Program-made: the position numbers and the translations under genes
Notes under the pieces: model-generated
Databases searched by the model: none
Told to the model about the DNA's origin: nothing
Seen by the model: the letters and a program-made list of their open reading frames with translations, nothing else
Assembly: GCF_014133895.1 (NCBI RefSeq)
Contig: NC_050728.1
Coordinates: 682,001 to 746,000 of the forward strand
Reading direction: 5' to 3'
Length of the DNA stretch: 64,000 nucleotides
DNA from: Torulaspora globosa
Lineage: Eukaryota > Ascomycota > Saccharomycetes > Saccharomycetales > Saccharomycetaceae
Part shown: in pieces, positions 36,403 through 45,415 of the stretch
How the letters are laid out: each line of letters starts with the position of its first letter
Position numbering within the stretch: the first letter of the stretch is position 1

Positions 36403-37953
36403 ATGGAAGCTACGTATAACAAGGTGACGCCAGTTGCTTTGGGCAAGAGTAGGAAAAAGGGTAAAACTCCGAGGACTCGCAATAATGAAATGGCAGCGAG
36501 CGATGACTTGACAATACCGCCACCTCCTTCAATCCCACCTCCCAGTTTCATCCTAGCGCCGCCCCCTCAACTGTTGGAAGGGTCTTCCGGTGACCACTCG
36601 AATGCCTTCGTGACCAACGCTTCGCACTCGTCGGTTCAACAGTCCTTCCAGTCTTGGAATTGCTATGCCACTGTGCCAAATAACCAGTCCATCCCAGAAT
36701 TGCATGCATCGGAGCCAATACCGTCGAATAACGGTACAGTAATACCAAAACCGAGTAGCTCAGGAACTGTTTTGAGAAGTCCGGACGCAGGATTCGATTA
36801 CAGGATCGACAATAGCATGGGAACACTGGCATCTTGGAATAGCTTCCCGGCAATCGATGCTATGAGCCAAAGCCAGAGGGCATCGAATTCTCCGGGCAAA
36901 GATAGAAAGAAGAGAAAAACACATCGCAATCAAAATGTGATTAGAGGAGGAGCTGATTCGATGAGTCTTGCTGAGGAGGCGGAGAGAAGGAAAAAGCGAG
37001 CTGAAAGATTTGCCAACACAAAGAACAGCGTAAGCTCCAGCAGCTTGGACAGCGAGGAGAATTTTGCAAACTTGAATGCTATCAGTACGACATCTCACCG
37101 ATTCGACAAAAACAAAAGTATAGTAGGCAGATGTCAGTCGTTGGAGAAATCATACCTTAGATTGACTTCAGAGCCGAATCCGGATTTAGTTCGTCCCTTA
37201 AATGTCTTGAAGAAGGCTTATACCATGCTCATGAAGAAGTATCAAAAGAAGCAGGCGAGCTACCAATACTTATGTGACCAGTTCAAATCCATGAGACAGG
37301 ATCTGAGGGTTCAGATGATCGAGAACCAATTTACAGTCAAAGTCTACGAGTCACACGCCCGCATAGCTTTAGAGAATGGGGACTTAGGGGAGTTCAATCA
37401 GTGTCAAAGTAGACTCATAACACTGTTCGAGCTCCCCACAGTAAAACCTTCTTTCCTCGAAGAATTTACAAGCTACCGTATACTTTACTACATGCTGACA
37501 GAGGATAGTGGCTCCATGAACACACTGCGATTGAAATTGATGACAGAAAATGAGGCCGTATTCAAGAACCATATGGTTCAAACTGCTTTCAGGCTAGCAC
37601 ATGCAAGGTTGATGGGCGATTATCACCACTTCATGAAGATCTACACTTCTATGAAGAATCTTGGTAAAAAATTGGTTGATGCATTTATTGAGAAAGAGAA
37701 GCTAAAATCACTTATGGTAATTTGTAAAAGCTACAATCAAATCAAGCTAGACTTTTTGATTCAAGAGTTTCATTTGAACGACCACGAAGAGTTGATGGGA
37801 TTTTTAAAGCAGAGAGGTCTTGACAAGTATATCCTCACAAAGAACCTAGGAGAGGAGAATGAAAGCCAATATCTAGACACTAAGGCCTGTAGAGTTCCCG
37901 TCATGCAGCAATACTTCAGTTCCAAGAAAATTGATATCAAGGGCCAGCAGTAG
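36403..37953 (+). CDS. THP3: SAC3/GANP-domain protein of the Thp3-Csn12 complex
   Basis: Thp3 acts with Csn12 in transcription elongation and mRNA maturation. The 516-residue protein (470 in S. cerevisiae) has a disordered N-terminal half with proline clusters (TIPPPPSIPPPSFILAPPPQ) and basic stretches (DRKKRKTHRNQ). The SAC3/GANP/PCI-type helical domain occupies about residues 240-500 (RCQSLEKSYLRLTSEPNPDL, RPLNVLKKAYTMLMKKYQKK, HARIALENGDLGEFNQCQSR, SYRILYYMLTEDSGSM). YPR045C is the neighbour of MCM16 (YPR046W) in S. cerevisiae, consistent with its place here. Confidence 0.9.
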   Translation: MEATYNKVTPVALGKSRKKGKTPRTRNNEMAASDDLTIPPPPSIPPPSFILAPPPQLLEGSSGDHSNAFVTNASHSSVQQSFQSWNCYATVPNNQSIPELHASEPIPSNNGTVIPKPSSSGTVLRSPDAGFDYRIDNSMGTLASWNSFPAIDAMSQSQRASNSPGKDRKKRKTHRNQNVIRGGADSMSLAEEAERRKKRAERFANTKNSVSSSSLDSEENFANLNAISTTSHRFDKNKSIVGRCQSLEKSYLRLTSEPNPDLVRPLNVLKKAYTMLMKKYQKKQASYQYLCDQFKSMRQDLRVQMIENQFTVKVYESHARIALENGDLGEFNQCQSRLITLFELPTVKPSFLEEFTSYRILYYMLTEDSGSMNTLRLKLMTENEAVFKNHMVQTAFRLAHARLMGDYHHFMKIYTSMKNLGKKLVDAFIEKEKLKSLMVICKSYNQIKLDFLIQEFHLNDHEELMGFLKQRGLDKYILTKNLGEENESQYLDTKACRVPVMQQYFSSKKIDIKGQQ

Positions 37954-38022
37954 CTCCGCAGATTAAATAGTGTCTTCATTAAATAGAAGCTTTATTTCTG
38001 CAATAAAAGGGTAAACTGCATT

Positions 38023-38742
38023 CTAATCCCATGGTTGTACCAGTCCTAAAAGAGATAGATTGAGTCTATTCTTCTCATCAGCGTTCTCGATATACCACTG
38101 AACCCTATCGGTGATTATCTTATTCCCAACGAGATCGGAATTATTGTCAGTAATGGATCCCAAACAGTTGGCACCGGAAAGCCTCCGTCCATCTAGCTCG
38201 TAAATCTCGCCATTGCGCTCAACGAACGTTATAAAATGCAGATCAACGTCTTCAGAAGCTGAAGGTGCGGCTGTCTGCCCTTGCTGGAACTTATCCGCAT
38301 GTTGCAAGCTCAGTGATATCACAAAGTCGTCTGTCGCAGCGTTAGCATACTGACCATTATCGCTAGGGTTCGACCCTATAAACTGCTTCAACTTGGAATC
38401 AGGCTTCAGTAAATCGATATTATTAGCCAGAGAGTGAAGTAGACCGTAAAGCCCGCAGGCGTTCTTTATGGTCTGTTTAAACCAAATGGGCTGATTCCCA
38501 TCCTCAGTTGCTTGCGCAATCTTCTTCGTATCTGTATTCTTGTCGGACTCAGAGACCTCACTAATAGGAAATAGCAGGATCAAAGCTTTTACCGGTCTGG
38601 GCACAAATCCCAGCACGTCTGGATCAGTCAGCGAATAGACGTCTACGAAACCATACGAGTCAATGAGACCCAGGTCATGAGCGAAGTCGGTAAAAACCTC
38701 TGGATTAGATTCCAATGGTACAACTGAGCGATCGCTATTCAT
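38023..38742 (-). CDS. YUH1: Ubiquitin C-terminal hydrolase (UCH family)
   Basis: Yuh1 is a C12-family cysteine protease that trims short C-terminal extensions from ubiquitin and processes Rub1. The 239 residues (236 in S. cerevisiae) contain the nucleophile in FKQTIKNACGLYGLLHSLAN. The catalytic histidine is in DVDLHFITFVERNGEIYELD and the aspartate in the following DGRRLSG. The oxyanion glutamine is not obvious in the N-terminal part. It converges on THP3 and matches YJR099W. Confidence 0.95.
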   Translation of the reverse strand: MNSDRSVVPLESNPEVFTDFAHDLGLIDSYGFVDVYSLTDPDVLGFVPRPVKALILLFPISEVSESDKNTDTKKIAQATEDGNQPIWFKQTIKNACGLYGLLHSLANNIDLLKPDSKLKQFIGSNPSDNGQYANAATDDFVISLSLQHADKFQQGQTAAPSASEDVDLHFITFVERNGEIYELDGRRLSGANCLGSITDNNSDLVGNKIITDRVQWYIENADEKNRLNLSLLGLVQPWD

Positions 38743-38886
38743 TGAAAGCGTCTTTCTTTCTTTTATATGGTTGACTGTCTCAAAGGGTTCTGAGCGAGGT
38801 TCCCTAGATGGCGCTACATATTTAACTTAAGCAACCAGTAAAACTCACCACATTTCACGACAATTGGATAAGTAAATCTTATACAA

Positions 38887-39738
38887 CTATGGAGCATCTG
38901 TACATTCCCAGTCAGTAGGTTCATGAGCCTCCGGGTGTTCGATCGCTTTCATTTGCTTCTGAGTCAGTTCGAAATCGTAGACGTTCAAGTTGCCTGGCAG
39001 CCTCCCGATGGTTTTAGTCTTAGGTAATGGCAAATAGCCCTTTTGCAGGGACCATCTGATCAGGACCTGACCTGTGTTCTTTCTCACTTCGTCGGCCACT
39101 TTCTGCAGTTGTGGATCCTTCAATTTGTACCCATGAGTCAAAGGCGCATAATCTTCAACTAAAATGCCTTGGCTCTGGCACCACTTTGCCAGTTCGGTTC
39201 GCATACACCAGGGAGAGATCTCAATCTGGTTCACTACTGGCTTGTATTTCAGTCCGCTCCAATTTAGCAGCTCTTCAATGTGGTGCTGCCCGTAATTGGA
39301 AACACCTATGGATTTGACCAGGCCCTCGTCGACAGCCTCTTGCATGGCCCTGTAAGTTTCTAGTCTTTTCTTTGATCCGCTCAAAGGAGAATGTATTAAA
39401 AGCAAGTCGATGTAGCCCAAGTTCTGGACCTTCTCGATACATTCCCTGATAGCTCGCTTAGCGGGCTCGTATCCATTCTGACTGTTCCAAAGCTTTGTGG
39501 TATAGAAGACGTCTTCACGTTTATTATTCTCCGGGTCGTCCTGTAACCATTGGTAGATGCCTTCACCCACCTGCCTTTCGTTGCGATACAGGACAGCAGT
39601 GTCGAAATGTCTGTAACCACATTTCAAAGCTTCATGCACAACTTTTGCGGTATCATGTTGTGGTATGTCATAAGTCCCGAGAGCAAGACTTGGGATCTTG
39701 ACACCATTTGACAATGTGTAGTGTCTTTGTACTGTCAT
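38887..39738 (-). CDS. YJR096W: Aldo-keto reductase (YJR096W type)
   Basis: This NADPH-dependent aldo-keto reductase is 283 residues (282 in S. cerevisiae). The catalytic tetrad is complete: Asp and Tyr in GYRHFDTAVLYRNERQVGEG, Lys in VFYTTKLWNSQNG, His in IDLLLIHSPLSGSKKR. The cofactor loop ends in RWSLQKGYLPLPKTKTIGRL. S. cerevisiae YJR096W reduces xylose and arabinose in vitro; the natural substrate is unclear. The start at ATG 39738 gives MTVQRHYTLSNGVKIP, in line with the homologue; an upstream in-frame extension begins MAQYTVW only with a non-ATG or further-upstream start. Confidence 0.94.
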   Translation of the reverse strand: MTVQRHYTLSNGVKIPSLALGTYDIPQHDTAKVVHEALKCGYRHFDTAVLYRNERQVGEGIYQWLQDDPENNKREDVFYTTKLWNSQNGYEPAKRAIRECIEKVQNLGYIDLLLIHSPLSGSKKRLETYRAMQEAVDEGLVKSIGVSNYGQHHIEELLNWSGLKYKPVVNQIEISPWCMRTELAKWCQSQGILVEDYAPLTHGYKLKDPQLQKVADEVRKNTGQVLIRWSLQKGYLPLPKTKTIGRLPGNLNVYDFELTQKQMKAIEHPEAHEPTDWECTDAP

Positions 39739-40033
39739 CTTCTTGTTCTTCCTACTGAGCTGCCAAACTGTATATTGGGCCAACCCTCGGTGGCTTATAT
39801 AGGATATTGCTTTATGTTTTGCTCGTGTAGGTTTGCTCGTGTAAGCGAGCTTACCATATTCACCCTTTGCGATTCCTGGTTGCTATGGCAATTTTTTTGC
39901 CTTCTAGAGCTCGATCGGATCGCATGGATGGCAGCAAGAACGCTGACAGATATTCAAGTAAGGAATATTTTCAGTTGATCATTATACATTACTGCGAATG
40001 CTATTCTTTTAAAGAGAAAATGCGGCGGTGAGA

Positions 40034-40993
40034 TCATTTTAATGGTTTTGGAGGTTGTTCTTTTTTGCTTTTGAAGATCCCCATGTTGTCGAGATGTCTC
40101 CTGACGAATTCATACACAGTGAAGGTCACGGCTTGTCCCGGAGCGACTCTCATGACTCTTGGAGTGATACCTTTGTAAAGGGCGTGGAAACCCTCTTCTT
40201 TGACCAATTGCGCTCCGATAGAGACGATTCTTTTCCAACCAGAGTCCTTGGAGACGGATTTATCCTTCTGCAATCTAGTCTTTATGGTATCCAATGGAGC
40301 GTTAGAGAAGGGGCCGATGGCCCCGGAGATCAATCCGATGCAGGACGTTTCCCAGTGAGGCAGCACATCGGTGCCGTGGTAGTTCTGCAGGTATTCCTTC
40401 AGCTTCGAGTAAACCGTGAAGTTTGCACCTTGGTTAGTGGCCTGTCTTGCTGCGGTCAAGGAAACGCCTCGATATAATGCCGAGATCCCCTCTTCCTTAA
40501 CAATCGTGTAGCATGCATGAACCGCGTTCCTATACTTGGGACTGACTCCCGGTTCCGCAGGGCTCATATGCTGCGCCTGCAATCTGATCTTGACCACTTC
40601 CATCGGATTGACCACCAGTACAGCCTCGGTGATACCTGCCCCGACACCAGCGAGGAAAGTGTTACCCGTGGAGACGGTCCCAGTGGTCCTGTCCGCCAAT
40701 AAAGTCCTGCAGAACTCGTATGACGAGAATCTTATAGCCATCTTCGGGATAATACCAATAACCACTGCACCCAATCCCTTGTACAGCGCCAGGAAACCCT
40801 CCTCCATGTAGATACTCCTACCTGTGGTCAAAAACCCCGGGGGTTTGATCTCTCCAGAGGCTGCCCTCCTGTAAATTTGCATTCTAACTTTGATAGTATC
40901 CAGCGGATGGCAACATAGTGCTTCAAACAACCCGGCTGTGCCACCGGCAATCAGATTAACCACTGGATTCGATGATTTTTTCTTCTGGGACAT
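40034..40993 (-). CDS. SFC1: Mitochondrial succinate-fumarate carrier
   Basis: Sfc1/Acr1 exchanges cytosolic succinate for matrix fumarate and links the glyoxylate cycle to gluconeogenesis. The 319 residues (322 in S. cerevisiae) have the three carrier repeats, with PLDTIKVRMQ, PMEVVKIRLQ and PLDTIKTRLQ signatures and six membrane helices. A carbon-source response element (CSRE) match lies about 640 bp upstream. The next gene is RPL43 and then IME1, the YJR095W-YJR094W-A-YJR094C order turned round. Confidence 0.97.
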   Translation of the reverse strand: MSQKKKSSNPVVNLIAGGTAGLFEALCCHPLDTIKVRMQIYRRAASGEIKPPGFLTTGRSIYMEEGFLALYKGLGAVVIGIIPKMAIRFSSYEFCRTLLADRTTGTVSTGNTFLAGVGAGITEAVLVVNPMEVVKIRLQAQHMSPAEPGVSPKYRNAVHACYTIVKEEGISALYRGVSLTAARQATNQGANFTVYSKLKEYLQNYHGTDVLPHWETSCIGLISGAIGPFSNAPLDTIKTRLQKDKSVSKDSGWKRIVSIGAQLVKEEGFHALYKGITPRVMRVAPGQAVTFTVYEFVRRHLDNMGIFKSKKEQPPKPLK

Positions 40994-41863
40994 CTTTTCT
41001 CACCACAATCTGCGACAGGGGACGTCTCACTCAAGAGAATTGGTGTGCAGTAATAAAATAACAACCTCAATTGATCTATATCTCGAGGGAATCTATTCGA
41101 TACAAAAGAACGATTGAAGCAATTAAAACAATTACAGTGTCAGAATTTCCCAAGAATGACGATCAACCCGAAGCGACAATTGTTTATGTATAGGATCAAT
41201 AAAATATCACTTCCCAGATTCCATTCACCTTTCGTTTATATATATCATAAAGCCCGCCCAGTCTATTATCACCGACAAGATATATCCTTTCATGCATAAC
41301 GGACACCCCTCGGTCTTGATGATCGTCTCCGGGGTAAAGAAAAAAAAATGATAATAATGAGATAGATAGCCAGGTAGTCAGATGCTCTTCTTTGCCACGG
41401 CAGTAGTAGCAGCGAATTTGAAAGCTGACTGACTCATCTACGGTAACTGATGGTCACGAAGTATCTCGGACATAGATATTTTCGCTACAACTGTGACCAT
41501 TGCGAAACAACAGAGCAAGCACTGTAGTTAATGCCAGCGATTGGCTCGTAGATTTGCTTAACGTAGTTTGACGAATACCGTCACATTCCCCTGGCGCGAC
41601 GCGCCGTATGGAATGACACGTAGCGTGCCCCATTTAGCCGGGGACGGTTTTCTCGGCCCTCCGGAAGGGAGACGCTCTCTGATCGGAATCGAAACGGCGA
41701 CCGCCAGCGGAGCTCGCGAACCACGGAGGGATCCAGTTTCGTACGGATTGAGTGAATTTAGGATACACACGTGACATACAAATTATTATACTAAAAGTTT
41801 ATACTGCAGTGTGCACGGTTTGTAGGTTAAACTGCAAGATGACGTGAAACGATGCCTGTCTCC
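40994..41863. promoter_or_regulatory. SFC1 upstream / RPL43 3' region
   Basis: This 870-bp spacer has a TATATATA element near 41238 about 245 bp from SFC1, an A-run near 41341 and a GC-rich patch at about 41575-41740 containing the CSRE match. Two overlapping open frames in that patch (about 70 codons on both strands) show no recognisable protein and are taken as chance. Confidence 0.45.
41629..41640. promoter_or_regulatory. CSRE match CCCATTTAGCCG
   Basis: The twelve bases fit the Cat8/Sip4 consensus YCCRTTNRNCCG. SFC1 is a Cat8-controlled gluconeogenic gene in S. cerevisiae. The distance of about 640 bp is larger than usual, so use in this species is tentative. Confidence 0.45.
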
Positions 41864-42319
41864 TTAAGCCTCGGCCATTTCTCTCAATCTTCTGATGGTA
41901 GATCTGACAGTGGCGGCGGCAGCGGTGGAAACGGTGTAAGCACCACCGGCAACAGTCTTCTTACAAGAGGTACAGGTCCAGATACCAGCAGCACCTCTCT
42001 TGACAGTCTTCTTACCGCAGAAGGAACAGTCGTATTTAGCGTGTTGTTGGACTTCCAACTTCTTGACTTGTCTTCTCAAGGAGGAACCGTAACGGACACC
42101 GTACTTACCTGTGATACCGACCTTCTTAGTTCTCTTAGCCCTGCAAAAGATTGGATTTAGCTGTTAGTAAGGGGAAGTTCGGGTGTGAGTTTGGAAAGAC
42201 TACTGACTCGCTTCACTTCGGCTTTTTGGTGGATCGCACATTCCTTGCAACGGGGAATACGCAGATTTAGCGAGCTCGCCGTTTTCTTTCCATCTCTATC
42301 ACAACGTTATGCCATACAT
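41864..42319 (-). CDS. RPL43: 60S ribosomal protein eL43 (spliced)
   Basis: This is the zinc-ribbon ribosomal protein L43. The coding parts are exon 1 at 42318-42319 (just AT) and exon 2 at 41864-42140 (277 nt), giving 92 residues. S. cerevisiae RPL43A/B have the same two-base first exon and the same 277-nt second exon. The protein ends with [20 protein letters not shown] and carries the four zinc cysteines ([17 protein letters not shown]). One gene here stands for both YPR043W and YJR094W-A. A Rap1-like site lies about 270 bp upstream. Confidence 0.95.
42141..42317 (-). other. RPL43 spliceosomal intron
   Basis: The 177-nt intron begins GTATGG, has a perfect TACTAAC branch site near 42163-42169 and ends TTTTGCAG. 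It splits the start codon after AT. The 5' site is again GTATGG, as in SEC17. Confidence 0.85.
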
Positions 42320-43202
42320 TTCGTCTCGCTTGTCTTGGTATAGTACGTTCCAAACTTATTGAAGATTTCATGACTGAAATTTCAACTTGTATAATTTTCA
42401 GCTATAGACCGTCGCTCTCCAGCGTTCGGTGAGAATGCCACTCTGCGTACCTGGCCACAGCGAGGCAGCACTTTCGCCCGCCAACGGCGCGCTGCGCGGT
42501 GCTGCCCTCTCGTAGAGGGCCGACCGATGTCCTTCAATGAATAGAAAAAAAGAACGTCTCGTGGTGCAAGGATTTTCTGACCTAGGGTGTCCGGATGTGA
42601 TTGTCGCAGCAGTCTCAGTTGTTATCACATTTCTTTTGCTCTCGTCCTCTCCTCGAGATTTTCGGCCAATCTTAAAGTTAATGCCCCTCTTGCATGCAGT
42701 TTCCTAAATGGGACGCCAATGCCAATCCACTCGCGCTGAAGCGAATATCCCATGCCAGAGAAGCATTGTCAGGACCGTTTTGGGTAATAGCAACCGCATT
42801 CCACATACCCCTCCACTCCGGTTCCTGCGTATCACATTACCGGATTTGGCTCACTTAAAGCCTGCAGGGGAATGCGGGGCGACAGCAACTGCCTGCTGGT
42901 TGTGCGTAAGCTTCTGGGAAGCAGCTTTTAAAGCCTGCCGGCGGCTCAACAAGCGCCAGCTTTGTATTGAACCGGTTACTTTACGCGTCACCAAACGGAT
43001 CGGTAAACAGTAAGAGTAAGCAGTAAAGACTCTGATGCAACGCTTTATATGGCGCATCTTAAGGCGTGTATCTATAATTAATCTGAGTTATCAATCATAT
43101 ATAATGAGTTGATAATCGCTGGTATCTATCTTTCCAGGAACTCTCTGTTTAGAGCTTTTATCGAAATGATTGCGAAACAAAATCTCTTGTAGCTCGAGAA
43201 AT
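42320..43202. promoter_or_regulatory. Divergent RPL43/IME1 intergenic region
   Basis: This 883-bp region must hold both the ribosomal-protein promoter and all of the IME1 control region. It has a Rap1-like site, a T-rich tract on the RPL43 strand near 42541-42551 and TATATAAT near 43099 for IME1. An open frame at 42708-43013 has no coding signature. Confidence 0.5.
42588..42598 (-). promoter_or_regulatory. Rap1-like site (ACATCCGGACA on minus strand)
   Basis: It differs at one base from the ribosomal-protein type Rap1 motif ACATCCGTACA. It lies about 270 bp from the RPL43 start, a typical distance, with a T-rich tract in between. Confidence 0.5.
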
Positions 43203-44021
43203 ATGCAAAATATGTTTATTACTCCTCAGCACAATGGCTCAACCGCTAGTGGTTCAGTAGCCGCCAAGCCCACAGATATATATGATTGCTATTTGCAACC
43301 AGATAACTACGAAGAGGAATACGAGGAGTTAGATGATTACGAAGCGGACAATTTTTTTGAATCGTCGCAATTACACCATTTAGTTCACACTCAGCCGATC
43401 CATCTCGTCAATAAACAGGAAATAATAGACTACATGCCTCAGACACAGCAGCTGGTGGTGGAAGAAGATCAGGAAAAGAAGGCTTTCATTTCGCCCATGA
43501 TGACTTCCAGATCTTCGTCTATGTCGTCGACATTCTCCAAAAGGACGAGTGGTTTCAAGAATTATTATGATAGCATACACGAGGAGATGAACTCAGAGTA
43601 CGAAGACTATGAAGTCTTTTTTGGAGCCAAAGAACAAAACAAATCGTTGTACTCGGCATTTTATTCCATGCACAACCCGGAAACTACAGAAGCGTACCAT
43701 AATGATGCAAGCGTTCCCAGGACATACGCATGCGAGGACGCCGCAATTGATCTCTCCTCTCGTGAAATCGCCGAGGATGAAACCGCCTTGGAAACGACAG
43801 ACCGGTCGTATCACTACTCGATACAGACGTCAAACGCAGTTCCTGCAGCGAGCTGCGTACATCAACCTACTGATGAAGAAATTCAATTTGTCAAGGCGGT
43901 CAATCTGAAATTATCAAGGTATGCTGGCTACTTCACAGCAGGCTCCAAGGATCAAGAATACTCGGATAAAGTACGGTTCCAAGAGATTTCTTACAAGTTC
44001 AGCAAGACTTATTTCCAATGA
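43203..44021 (+). CDS. IME1: Likely meiotic inducer Ime1
   Basis: The call rests mainly on position: SFC1, RPL43, this gene, FIP1 and BUD4 reproduce YJR095W, YJR094W-A, YJR094C, YJR093C and YJR092W in inverted order. The 272-residue product (360 in S. cerevisiae) is acidic, tyrosine- and serine-rich, and has no enzymatic motif, as expected of this transcriptional activator. The most ordered part is the C-terminal 50 residues (EEIQFVKAVNLKLSRYAGYF, FQEISYKFSKTYFQ), where the Ume6/Rim11-interacting region lies in S. cerevisiae. The first ATG is 43203; nearby ATGs at 43212 could also be used. Confidence 0.82.
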   Translation: MQNMFITPQHNGSTASGSVAAKPTDIYDCYLQPDNYEEEYEELDDYEADNFFESSQLHHLVHTQPIHLVNKQEIIDYMPQTQQLVVEEDQEKKAFISPMMTSRSSSMSSTFSKRTSGFKNYYDSIHEEMNSEYEDYEVFFGAKEQNKSLYSAFYSMHNPETTEAYHNDASVPRTYACEDAAIDLSSREIAEDETALETTDRSYHYSIQTSNAVPAASCVHQPTDEEIQFVKAVNLKLSRYAGYFTAGSKDQEYSDKVRFQEISYKFSKTYFQ

Positions 44022-44471
44022 AAAGGCCAAGCAAGCACTCATGTGATACCATAAATAAAGTAGATTGAGATCCATAGCTTGCCAATGTCATGTTTCTTCG
44101 GTTCGGAGTGCGCGCGATGAGGAATTAACATTTAGCACTCCGGGAAGTGTATTTATTCGGAGTTTGACAAATGGGAAGAAAGAAAGCAAGAAGAAAAACA
44201 GATGTTAAACTCAATGGTCCAGAATATCGGGCAGAAGACAAGATTTGAACAGGAACGCTCGGTGCAAAACCCAAATGGAGACTTGGAGACTTATGCTGGG
44301 CTTTCTTAAAATGACGTTCATTCAATTTCAGCCCTTCCATTAGATATCATATCAGACGACACTGAGAAATATACTACTTCTCACCTACAAGGTCAGCTAA
44401 TCTGGTTCTCATAGGATTGAGATGCATTAACAAAGTAGAAGAAACCATCAGCGAGTGTCAAACGAACTAGA
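44022..44471. other. IME1 3' / FIP1 upstream region
   Basis: No gene or strong motif is seen in these 450 bp. Short open frames on the minus strand at 44125-44340 have no recognisable product. Confidence 0.4.
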
Positions 44472-45347
44472 ATGAGCTCTAGTGAGGACGAGGATGATAG
44501 GTTTCTTTATGGTTCCGATACAGAGCACGCGGAAGTCGGCACGAAAAGAACTTCACAGGATATTAATGCCGATGAGGAATCCTCAAGCAAACGACAAAGG
44601 CTGTCCAATGATGCCACCGGAATTGAAAGTGGTGATGGAAGCAATAACTCGAGCGAAGAAAGTGATAGCGATGATGGTTCATCTGAAAGTGATAGCGACT
44701 CAGATGTGGAATTCATCATCAGTACTGGCGCAGACACAACACGATTAGACTCAAAGGTAGTTTCCGGGTCGGGCACTAGCACTGCTGCCCAACCTAGTGG
44801 CATTGCTGTCGCAACAACAACTGAAGTCGCAGACGCCACTAGTCCGGATGTCAACGCAGAGACTAAAACGAAAATCGCAGCTCCACCAACGGGAACAATT
44901 GATCTTAACGCCGAAGGCATGTTTGAAGGCGAGCCAGTAACAAGCTTGGACCCTGAGGTACTGAAGGAGAAGCCCTGGAGGCAGCCTGGCGCTAACCTCA
45001 GTGATTATTTCAATTATGGGTTTAACGAGTTCACATGGATGGAATATCTTCATAGGCAAGAAAAGCTGCAACAGGAATACAATCCCCACAAGATTCTCAT
45101 GGGACTTCTGACGTTACAGCAGCAAGGGAACCTAGGTGGTCCGAAAAAAATTGACCAGAGAGGAATGGGTCCTGGCGACCTGGGTACCTCTGGTGGCATA
45201 AAATCCAATACATCTTTAAACCAGAGTATACCGGGCCACCCGATGCCCCCTCATGGTTTTCCACCTCTCCCCATGTTTGGTGGGTTTTCTCCCTTCCCCA
45301 TGCCTGGTATGATGCCGCCAATGAACCCCCATGCGCAAAAAAAGTGA
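44472..45347 (+). CDS. FIP1: Cleavage/polyadenylation factor subunit Fip1
   Basis: Fip1 is an unstructured linker that tethers poly(A) polymerase Pap1 to the cleavage and polyadenylation factor. The 291 residues (327 in S. cerevisiae) show an acidic, serine-rich N-terminal part that binds Pap1. The hallmark Fip1 motif is at about residues 158-200 (KPWRQPGANLSDYFNYGFNE, FTWMEYLHRQEKLQQEYNPH), followed by a proline- and methionine-rich C-terminus. It converges on BUD4 with a gap of about 70 bp, as YJR093C-YJR092W. Confidence 0.96.
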   Translation: MSSSEDEDDRFLYGSDTEHAEVGTKRTSQDINADEESSSKRQRLSNDATGIESGDGSNNSSEESDSDDGSSESDSDSDVEFIISTGADTTRLDSKVVSGSGTSTAAQPSGIAVATTTEVADATSPDVNAETKTKIAAPPTGTIDLNAEGMFEGEPVTSLDPEVLKEKPWRQPGANLSDYFNYGFNEFTWMEYLHRQEKLQQEYNPHKILMGLLTLQQQGNLGGPKKIDQRGMGPGDLGTSGGIKSNTSLNQSIPGHPMPPHGFPPLPMFGGFSPFPMPGMMPPMNPHAQKK

Positions 45348-45415
45348 TGAAATGCGTTACATTGTTGATAACGAATGTAGATACTATGTACCATGCATTT
45401 TTCTTCCTTACATAC

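Noticed and set aside
41558..41774. About 70-codon frames on both strands near the CSRE match
   Set aside because: They are mutually antisense in a GC-rich patch and neither resembles a known protein.
42708..43013. Open frame between RPL43 and IME1
   Set aside because: It begins within the promoter region and has no coding signature; no gene is expected here by gene order.
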